Shown: one piece after another, positions 39,139-45,195 of the stretch
Numbering within the stretch: position 1 is the first letter of the stretch
Layout: each line of letters begins with the position of its first letter
Assembly: GCF_009811655.1 (NCBI RefSeq)
Contig: NZ_BGJX01000029.1
Coordinates: forward strand, 1 to 45,195
Length of the DNA stretch: 45,195 nt
Source: Methylosinus sp. Ce-a6
GTDB lineage: Bacteria > Pseudomonadota > Alphaproteobacteria > Rhizobiales > Beijerinckiaceae
Direction: 5' to 3'
Program-made: the position numbers and the translations under genes
Notes under the pieces: generated by a model
Databases searched by the model: none
The model's input: only the letters and a program-made list of their open reading frames with translations
Told to the model about the DNA's origin: nothing

Positions 39139-40320
39139 ATGATCCGCCGATTCATTCTTTGCACGTTTCTCTGCCTCGCGCCGCTCCTCGCCGGCGCGGA
39201 GCCCGCCGCCGACGCCCACGCCCGCCGGGTCGAGGCGGATTTGCGCCGCATTCGAATGCCGGAGGGATTTTCCATCTCCCTTTATGCACTGGTCCCACAT
39301 GCGCGCACGCTCGCCGTCGGCCGGCGCGGCGAGGCGATTTTCGTCGGCACGGATGTGCGCCGCATTCATGTGCTGACGCCGGGCGGCGAGCGCGCCGCTT
39401 CGGTCGAGACTTTCACGCCGGACGCGCCATTCGTCATTCCGCACGGTCTCTGTTTCGACAAGGACGGCGCTCTGTTCGTCGTCGAGCAGAACCGCATCTC
39501 GAGCTTCGCCGAGGCGGAGAGGGACTGGCGCCGTCTCGCCTGGAAGGATGCGCGCATTCTCGCGCCGCAGGGCGGGCTCGTTCCCGCCGCTGAGCAGAGC
39601 GCCTATCACACGACGCGCGTCTGCCGCGTCGGGCCGGACGACAAGCTCTATGTCGCGCTCGGCCAGCCCTATAATGTCACGCCGCGCGACAAGCTCGCGC
39701 TCTACGACCGCATCGGCATGGGCGGAATCATCCGGATGAATCGCGACGGCTCGGCCCGCGAGGTCTTCGCGCGCGGCATTCGCAATTCCGTGGGCATGGA
39801 TTTCGATCCCGCGGACGGCGTCCTCTGGTTCACCGATAATCAGGTCGATCGCATGGGCGACGACCGGCCGCCCGGCGAATTGAATCGCGCGCCGCGGCCG
39901 GGCCTCCATTTCGGCTTTCCCTGGTATGGCGGCGGCCAAGTGCGCACTTACGAATATTCGCGCGAGGAGCCGCCGGCGGACGTCGTCTTTCCGGAGGTGG
40001 AGGAGGCGCCGCACGCCGCCGATCTCGGCATGAGCTTCTATCGAGGCTCGGCCTTCCCGCCCTATTATCGCGGAGGCATCTTCTCGGCCCAGCACGGCTC
40101 CTGGGACCGCGCCACGCCGATCGGCGCGCGGGTGATGTTCACCCGCGTCGGCCCAGAGGGAAAAAGCAGCGTCAGCGAACCCTTCGCCGAAGGCTGGAAC
40201 ACCGGCGATCCGCAATATCTCGGCCGCCCCGTGGATGTGGCGGAACTGCCGGACGGCTCGCTCCTGGTGACGGATGACGCGAATGGGGCGGTGTATCGAA
40301 TCGCCTATACAGCGCCGTGA
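39139..40320 (+). CDS. Exported PQQ-dependent sugar dehydrogenase-like protein
   Basis: 393 residues, signal peptide (IRRFILCTFLCLAPLLAGAEP). A six-bladed propeller of the soluble glucose/sorbosone dehydrogenase type: RMPEGFSISLYALVPHARTL, FVIPHGLCFDKDGALFVVE, RGIRNSVGMDFDPADGVLWF, GLHFGFPWYGGG, and GRPVDVAELPDGSLLVTDD. Catalytic-His equivalent lies in VIPHGL. Members oxidise sugars or sorbosone with PQQ in the periplasm, but many bind an unknown substrate. No partner cytochrome nearby. The gene stands alone with a 113-base gap on its right. Confidence 0.87.
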   Translation: MIRRFILCTFLCLAPLLAGAEPAADAHARRVEADLRRIRMPEGFSISLYALVPHARTLAVGRRGEAIFVGTDVRRIHVLTPGGERAASVETFTPDAPFVIPHGLCFDKDGALFVVEQNRISSFAEAERDWRRLAWKDARILAPQGGLVPAAEQSAYHTTRVCRVGPDDKLYVALGQPYNVTPRDKLALYDRIGMGGIIRMNRDGSAREVFARGIRNSVGMDFDPADGVLWFTDNQVDRMGDDRPPGELNRAPRPGLHFGFPWYGGGQVRTYEYSREEPPADVVFPEVEEAPHAADLGMSFYRGSAFPPYYRGGIFSAQHGSWDRATPIGARVMFTRVGPEGKSSVSEPFAEGWNTGDPQYLGRPVDVAELPDGSLLVTDDANGAVYRIAYTAP

Positions 40321-40434
40321 CAGGTCTCTTCCGATCGCATCCCGCCTCGACCGTCATTGTGGGCGCAGCGAAGCGATGCAACGCCTGAGGCGGCTCTGGA
40401 TTGCTTCGACGCCGCGTTCTTCGCGACATCATAA

Positions 40435-41595
40435 TCAGGCAGCCGGAGCTCCGCTCAACGCCTTTCCGTCATGCCCCGTCACCCGCACATCGAACATCAC
40501 CCCCGCCTCCGCGCCGGGCGTGCGCAGCGGCGTGAAATCTTCGGCGCGGGCCATGCCGCCCTTTTCCGTCAGCACGCGCAATGTCTTGCCGATCTGCGCG
40601 TCGAGATGGCGGACGAGCGCCGCCTCTCCGGCTTCGCGCAGACGCGCGGCGCGCTCCTTCACCAGAGCGCCATTCACCTGCGGCATCAGCGCCGCCGGCG
40701 TGCCGGGGCGCGCAGAGAAGGGGAAGACATGCAGATGCGTCAGCCCGCATTCTTCGACGAGATCGAGCGTGCGGGAAAACATCTCCTGCGTCTCGGTCGG
40801 AAAGCCGACGATGAAATCGGCGCCGAAGACGATGTCCGGCCGCGCCGCGCGCAAGTCCGCGCAAAACCGAATGGCGTCGCCGCGCGCGTGGCGGCGCTTC
40901 ATGCGCTTCAGCATCAGATCGTCGCCCGATTGCAGCGAGAGATGCAGATGCGGCATGACGCGCGGCTCCGCGCTCATGCAGTCCAGAAGCTCGGCGTCCG
41001 CCTCTATGCAGTCGATGGAGGAGAGGCGCAGCCGCTCGAGCTGCGGCAGTTCCCGCAGCAACGCGCGCAAGAGGCCGCCGAGCGAAACGCCCTCGGCGGC
41101 GTAGCTGGTCAGATCGACGCCCGTTAGCACGATCTCGCGCTTGCCGCTTTCGACGAGCCGCCGCGCCTCGGCGAGAACATCCGCCGGCGCGGTGGAGCGC
41201 GACGGCCCGCGGCCGAAAGGAATGACGCAGAAAGTGCAGCGATGGTCGCAGCCGTTCTGCACGGCGAGAAAGGCGCGCGTCTGGCCTTCGCTGGCGCTCT
41301 CGGCGCGCGGCTCGCCCGGCTCGACGAGCACGCGGGCGACGCCGTCCATGCCGGAAAAGCTCTGCGGATCGATGCGCGCCGCGCAGCCGGCGACGACGAT
41401 CTCGGCCGCCGGGCGCTCGCGGCGGATGCGCCGGATCGTCTGGCGCGCCTGGCGCGTCGCCTCCGCCGTCACGGCGCAAGTGTTGACGACGACGCGCTCG
41501 CCCTTCGCGCCGGCGCGCGCTTCGCGCAGCAGCCGCTCGGAATCGACGAGATTGAGACGGCAGCCGAAAGTGACGATGTCGACCGCGGCGCTCAC
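40435..41595 (-). CDS. mtaB: tRNA t6A37 methylthiotransferase MtaB
   Basis: 386 residues, radical SAM methylthiotransferase that adds a methylthio group to t6A at position 37 of ANN-decoding tRNAs. The UPF0004 N-domain has VTFGCRLN (Cys12) and VVNTCAVT and [10 protein letters not shown], whose cysteines bind one cluster. The radical SAM CxxxCxxC is [31 protein letters not shown] and [11 protein letters not shown] pattern follows and a TRAM-like tail ends it. Start is GTG 41595, overlapping the dapF stop as GTGA with AGGA upstream. This dapF-mtaB coupling is common in Hyphomicrobiales. Confidence 0.95.
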   Translation of the reverse strand: MSAAVDIVTFGCRLNLVDSERLLREARAGAKGERVVVNTCAVTAEATRQARQTIRRIRRERPAAEIVVAGCAARIDPQSFSGMDGVARVLVEPGEPRAESASEGQTRAFLAVQNGCDHRCTFCVIPFGRGPSRSTAPADVLAEARRLVESGKREIVLTGVDLTSYAAEGVSLGGLLRALLRELPQLERLRLSSIDCIEADAELLDCMSAEPRVMPHLHLSLQSGDDLMLKRMKRRHARGDAIRFCADLRAARPDIVFGADFIVGFPTETQEMFSRTLDLVEECGLTHLHVFPFSARPGTPAALMPQVNGALVKERAARLREAGEAALVRHLDAQIGKTLRVLTEKGGMARAEDFTPLRTPGAEAGVMFDVRVTGHDGKALSGAPAA

Positions 41596-42470
41596 GCGTC
41601 CTGCTCGGCAAAGAAGCGCGCGTCGAGCGTCGTTTCGAGCTCGAGCTCCACATCGCCGGTCATCAGCACATGATCGTCCGACCCCCAGGCGATCATGAGA
41701 TCGCCGCCCGGCAGGCGAATGCGGGCCTCTCGCGCCGTGAGGCCGGCGCGGGCCGCCGCCACCAGGGTCGCGCAGGCGGCCGAGCCGCAGGCGCGCGTCT
41801 CGCCCGTGCCGCGCTCCCAGACGCGCAGCAAAATCTCGTCCGCCGCGACGACCTCGGCGAAGGAGATATTGGCGCGCTCGGGGAAGAGCTGGTGATGCTC
41901 GAGCTGCGGCCCCAGCGTGGCGAGGTCGAGGGACAGCGGGTCCTCGACGAAGAAGACCGCATGGGGATTGCCCATGTTCACCGCCGAAAAGGCGGCCGGC
42001 GCCCCCTGGACTTCCGGCGAAAGCGTCACATTTCTCGTATCGGGCGCCGCTTCGGCGAGCGGGATCTCCCGCCAGCCGAGACGCGGGGCGCCCATATCGA
42101 CGGAAAAGCGCGTCTCGCCCGCGCGCCATGTGCGGACGGGGCCGGCGTCGGTCTCGAGCGTCAGCGCGTCGCCCTCGCCCGCGCGGCCGAGCACATAGGC
42201 GACGCAGCGCGTGCCATTGCCGCAGGCGGAAGAGAGCGAGCCATCGGTGTTGTAGATGCGCATGAAAGCGTCGGCGCCCGCCTGGCGCGGCTCGTGCAGG
42301 ACCATCAGCTGGTCGAAGCGCAGCCCTGGCGCCCTCGCTATGGCGCGCGCCTCCGCCGGCGCGACCTCGAGGCCGGCGCCGCGCAAGTCGAGAACGAGTA
42401 TTTCATTGCCGATCCCGTTCATGCGAAAGATCGGGCGTCCGGCGAGCGCGCTGGTCATCATGCCGTTCAT
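41592..42470 (-). CDS. dapF: Diaminopimelate epimerase
   Basis: 292 residues. Converts LL- to meso-diaminopimelate for lysine and peptidoglycan. The two catalytic cysteines are in SACGNGTRC (Cys83) and TRACGSAAC (Cys228), with [10 protein letters not shown] at the start and the [11 protein letters not shown] middle. The start is uncertain: AGGA stands almost against the ATG at 42470, while the ATG at 42461 is better spaced. I keep 42470 as the longest option. Coupled to mtaB downstream. Confidence 0.95.
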   Translation of the reverse strand: MNGMMTSALAGRPIFRMNGIGNEILVLDLRGAGLEVAPAEARAIARAPGLRFDQLMVLHEPRQAGADAFMRIYNTDGSLSSACGNGTRCVAYVLGRAGEGDALTLETDAGPVRTWRAGETRFSVDMGAPRLGWREIPLAEAAPDTRNVTLSPEVQGAPAAFSAVNMGNPHAVFFVEDPLSLDLATLGPQLEHHQLFPERANISFAEVVAADEILLRVWERGTGETRACGSAACATLVAAARAGLTAREARIRLPGGDLMIAWGSDDHVLMTGDVELELETTLDARFFAEQDA

Positions 42471-42545
42471 TTCCTGTTACAGGCGTATATAGAGAATCGA
42501 ATCGCGCCGCTATGGCCGGCGGCGCGCTTTCAAAGGGACGAGACC

Positions 42546-43322
42546 ATGAGCAATTTGGACGGTGAGAGCTTCTCGCAGAAATTGAAGCGCGCCTGGCCCG
42601 CTATGGCGGGTTTCGCGCTCCTCGCCGTCGTCGCCGGCGCCATTTTCAGCACGCTCTCCGGGCCGCCGCCTGCGCAAAATCCGGCCGCCCCGCCGCCCCG
42701 CGCCGAGGCTCCGGCGGCGGCGCCCTCCGCGCCCGCCACTCCCGCGCCCGCCACTCCCGCGCCCGCGACGCCGGACAGTCCGGTCGCGCCCAAGCCGACG
42801 CTCGATCTCAACGAGGCGCCGCCCGCCGACGCGCAGGCGGAAGCCCAGGCCGAAGCCATCGCCGGCCAGGCGATCGACATCATCGCCCGCCCGGTCGCCA
42901 GATTGCGGGGGCAGGGCGCATGGACGGACGGGCTGAAGACGCTTTCGGACGCCATCGCCAATCTGCGCGCCGCCGCCTCCAATGCCGGCCTCACAGCGGA
43001 CGGACGTCCGCTCGTCGCCTTCACCGAGACCGACGACAATGGCTTTCATTTCGAGGCCATGCTGCCGCTCGTCAAGGCGCCGGATGGCAAGACGAAGCTC
43101 GAGCATGGCGTCGAGATCGGCGCCTCGCCCGCCGGCAAGGCGCTGAAATTCCAGCACCGCGGCCCCTATGAGGAGATCGACTCGACCTATGAGGCGATCA
43201 CCGCCTTTCTGGACGAGAAGGGCCTCGACACGAAAAACCTGTTCGTCGAGGAATATCTCACCGATCTGAAGTCGAGCGACGACGACGCGCTGCAGGTGGA
43301 TATCTACGTCTTCTTGAAATGA
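42546..43322 (+). CDS. Membrane-anchored GyrI-like domain protein
   Basis: 258 residues. One N-terminal membrane helix (about 19-40, MAGFALLAVVAGAIFSTLSG) is followed by a Pro/Ala linker with APATPAPATP repeats. The C-terminal about 150 residues match the GyrI-like/AraC effector-binding (SRPBCC-like) fold: GRPLVAFTETDDNGFHFEAM, PLVKAPDGKTKLEHGVEIG, KALKFQHRGPYEEID and STYEAITAFLDEKGL. These domains bind small ligands. The protein is anchored with that domain outside the cytoplasm. It is divergent from dapF, with a 75-base gap. Substrate unknown. Confidence 0.82.
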   Translation: MSNLDGESFSQKLKRAWPAMAGFALLAVVAGAIFSTLSGPPPAQNPAAPPPRAEAPAAAPSAPATPAPATPAPATPDSPVAPKPTLDLNEAPPADAQAEAQAEAIAGQAIDIIARPVARLRGQGAWTDGLKTLSDAIANLRAAASNAGLTADGRPLVAFTETDDNGFHFEAMLPLVKAPDGKTKLEHGVEIGASPAGKALKFQHRGPYEEIDSTYEAITAFLDEKGLDTKNLFVEEYLTDLKSSDDDALQVDIYVFLK

Positions 43323-43524
43323 GGGCTGTGCGCCGCTTCGCTCGCGCCCGCGCCTGCCGAGCCGTCGCCGCAGCGGCGGCCGAAAAGCGCCGGCCAAACT
43401 GTCGGCCAAGGCGCGGAAATAGCGTATGAGCTCCGCCGCCGTCCGATCTCGCTGGCGTCCGCCCCCCGAGGCGGGATATGATCGCATACATACTGCCCGC
43501 GGGCAGGGCTGGACACCCAAGTCA

Positions 43525-44226
43525 ATGAACGGCGACGAGCTTTCCGTCGGCTTCGAAATCTTCGAAATCATCTGGATCGATCTGCTTCTCTCGGGCGACA
43601 ATGCGATCCTCATCGCGCTCGCCTGCCACAAGCTCCCGAAACAGCAACGACGATGGGGCATAATTCTCGGCGCGGCCGGCGGCGTGCTGCTGCGCATCGC
43701 CTTCGCCTTCGTCGTCATTCAGCTCATGTCCGTTCCCGCGCTCAAGGCGTTCGGCGGGGTCCTGCTGCTCGGCGTCGCGACCAAGCTGCTGATCGACGAG
43801 ACGGAGCATCACGTCGAGGCGAAAGAGGATTTGTGGGGCGCGGTAACGGCCATCGTCATGGCCGATGCGGTGATGTCGCTCGACAATGTCATCGCCATCG
43901 CCGGCGCCGCGCGCGGCTCCATGCCGCTCATCATTTTCGGCCTCGGCGTCTCGGTGCCGATCGTCGTCTTCGGCGCCGGACTGCTGATGCAGGCGCTGTC
44001 GCGCTTTCCCATCCTCGTCTGGGCCGGCGCCGGCCTGCTCGGCTGGATTTCAGGCGAGCTCATCGCCGGCGATCTGGTCTGGGAAAAATTCGGCTGGACC
44101 GCGCCGGCGCATTTCGAGCTCGCGGCCTCGATCGCCGGCGCCGCTCTGGTGATCGTCGCCGGCTTCGTCGCGCTGAAGCTCGAAGAGCGCGCCGAGGCGC
44201 GCCGCAAGGCCCAGGGCGAAGGCTGA
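43525..44226 (+). CDS. TerC/YjbE-family membrane protein
   Basis: 233 residues, seven or so membrane helices. The opening FEIFEIIWIDLLLSGDNAIL holds the TerC signature with its acidic pair (Asp/Asn), and VMADAVMSLDNVIAIAGAAR repeats it in the second half, as in this duplicated family. Others are IILGAAGGVLLRIAFAFVV and VLVWAGAGLLGWISGELIAG-type helices. Members of the YjbE subgroup are thought to export metal, perhaps manganese. No yybP-ykoY riboswitch is seen in the 201-base leader. Start is ATG 43525. The next gene starts 6 bases downstream. Confidence 0.88.
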   Translation: MNGDELSVGFEIFEIIWIDLLLSGDNAILIALACHKLPKQQRRWGIILGAAGGVLLRIAFAFVVIQLMSVPALKAFGGVLLLGVATKLLIDETEHHVEAKEDLWGAVTAIVMADAVMSLDNVIAIAGAARGSMPLIIFGLGVSVPIVVFGAGLLMQALSRFPILVWAGAGLLGWISGELIAGDLVWEKFGWTAPAHFELAASIAGAALVIVAGFVALKLEERAEARRKAQGEG

Positions 44227-44232
44227 CCTTCG

Positions 44233-45072
44233 ATGGCGCTCACGCTGCTGAAATGGACGCTGCTCATCGTCGGCGGCGCCTATATCAGCGCGGCGGCGGG
44301 CCTCGGCCTGTTCCAGCGGCGCCTGCAATATCTGCCGGATACGCGGCATGTCGCGCCGCATGAGGCGGGCCTCGCGGGTGTCGACGAGTTGAAGCTTTCG
44401 ACCTCCGACGGCGAGACGATCGTCGCCTGGCACGCGCCGCCGCGCGCCGGGCGGCCGGTTCTTCTCTATTTCCACGGCAATGCCGGCGGGCTCGTCGACC
44501 GTGTCCCGCGCTTCCGCTTTTTCATCGGCGAGGGCTATGGCTTCCTCGCCGTCGCCTATCGCGGCTATGCCGGCTCCAGCGGAACGCCGACGCAAGAAGG
44601 CCTCATGCGCGACGCCGAGGCCGCCTATGCCGCCGCCTGCGCGCGCGGCTATTCGGCGGGACGCATCGTGCTCGTCGGGGAATCATTGGGCTCCGGCGTC
44701 GCGACGCAGCTCGCCGCGCGACGCGAGGCGGCGGCGCTGGTGCTCGATTCGCCCTTCTCCTCGGCCGCCGACGTCGCCGAGATGCGTTACGGCCTGCTGC
44801 CGGTGCGCTGGCTGATGCTGGATCAGTTCCGCTCCGACGCCGCCATTCGCGACGTGCGCATGCCGGTGCTCATCGTCCATGGCGACAAGGACGGCGTGAC
44901 GCCGATCGCCCTCGGCCGCTGGCTCTTCGAGCTCGCCAATGAGCCGAAGACATTCGTCCTCGTGCCCGGCGGGCAGCATCTGGTCCTCGGATTGCCGGAT
45001 GTGTTTCCGCGCGTCGCCCGCTGGGTCGACGCCGCGCTCTCCGCGCCGCGCCGCATGGAGGCGAGCGATTGA
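44233..45072 (+). CDS. Membrane-anchored alpha/beta hydrolase
   Basis: 279 residues. One N-terminal helix (about 5-25, LLKWTLLIVGGAYISAAAGL) anchors an alpha/beta hydrolase: LLYFHGNAGG oxyanion segment, YRGYAGSSG, GESLGSG nucleophile elbow (Ser151), HGDKDGVTP acid and GGQHLVLG histidine. It resembles the BEM46/YfhR-type serine hydrolases of unknown substrate. Follows the TerC-like gene by 6 bases and is likely co-transcribed. The 123 bases after it to the window end show no gene. Confidence 0.9.
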   Translation: MALTLLKWTLLIVGGAYISAAAGLGLFQRRLQYLPDTRHVAPHEAGLAGVDELKLSTSDGETIVAWHAPPRAGRPVLLYFHGNAGGLVDRVPRFRFFIGEGYGFLAVAYRGYAGSSGTPTQEGLMRDAEAAYAAACARGYSAGRIVLVGESLGSGVATQLAARREAAALVLDSPFSSAADVAEMRYGLLPVRWLMLDQFRSDAAIRDVRMPVLIVHGDKDGVTPIALGRWLFELANEPKTFVLVPGGQHLVLGLPDVFPRVARWVDAALSAPRRMEASD

Positions 45073-45195
45073 TGTGGAACGAGACTTGAAAGTTTCGCTC
45101 GCGTCGAAAAACCCGCCCCCTCATCCTGATGGGTGGACGGCCCCCGACGGCATCATTGTGCCAAGCTGGCCGGTGATGATTCGAACCAGGCTGGG

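Noticed and set aside
41596..42129. Upstream extension of the mtaB frame into dapF
   Set aside because: The extension runs antisense-free in the same direction but in a different frame from dapF, has no motif, and GTG 41595 with AGGA gives the normal MtaB length.
43323..43524. yybP-ykoY manganese riboswitch before the TerC-like gene
   Set aside because: The leader lacks the conserved core I know for this riboswitch.
45073..45195. Possible mobile element at the right edge
   Set aside because: Only a short 20-base near-match to another intergenic site; no terminal repeats or transposase are visible before the window ends.

Overview
The window is GC-rich and densely packed, with codon use and gene content typical of Alphaproteobacteria. 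The order Hyphomicrobiales is likely, and a methylotroph-like family such as Methylocystaceae is possible but unproven. The placement rests on the T6SS gene set with a TagF/PppA/PpkA/FHA module and no TssJ, a DUF2239 remnant, an AUU-started infC, and two intergenic palindromic repeat families of a style I associate with this order. No marker here fixes the genus.

Left flank (1-2870): a decayed XRE antitoxin with a coupled BrnA-like gene, a palindromic intergenic repeat, cysE with an alpha/beta hydrolase, and tRNA-Arg(ACG). A 425-base stretch without a supported gene follows.

Centre (2870-33240): one type VI secretion locus made of two divergent operons. Leftward from about 15.9 kb: an OmpA-like protein, tssA, tssB, tssC, hcp, tssE, tssF, tssG, clpV. 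This operon ends in a predicted peptidoglycan-hydrolase effector and an overlapping exported protein that looks like its periplasmic immunity partner. Rightward from about 15.96 kb: vgrG, a DUF6931-like gene, tagH (FHA), tssK, tssL (with OmpA domain), tssM, tagF, pppA, ppkA, an exported NlpC/P60 enzyme with a propeller-like N-terminal region, a TNT-type NADase effector and its overlapping immunity gene. Many neighbours overlap by 4 bases (ATGA, GTGA or TTGA), which indicates coupled translation. TssB/C, Hcp, VgrG and TssA/E/F/G/K form the sheath, tube and baseplate. TssL/M with OmpA domains form the membrane anchor, and ClpV recycles the sheath. PpkA, PppA, TagH and TagF form a threonine-phosphorylation switch. 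Neither a TssJ lipoprotein nor a PAAR tip protein is present.

Just downstream (33361-36165) is an exported caspase-like protease carrying an unusual array of about eight 52-residue cysteine-pair repeats and a degenerate peptidoglycan-binding-like domain. An inverted second copy of the repeat found before tssK follows it.

Right flank (36.4-45.2 kb) is mostly housekeeping: an exported unknown, infC (ATT start), an FmdB-type zinc ribbon, a frameshifted DUF2239 pseudogene, a PQQ sugar-dehydrogenase-like protein, mtaB-dapF, a GyrI-like membrane-anchored protein, a TerC/YjbE-type membrane protein and an alpha/beta hydrolase.

The most interesting material is the accessory content of the T6SS locus: two different effector/immunity pairs, the exported NlpC/P60 protein, the cysteine-repeat caspase, and strong RNA hairpins next to hcp.
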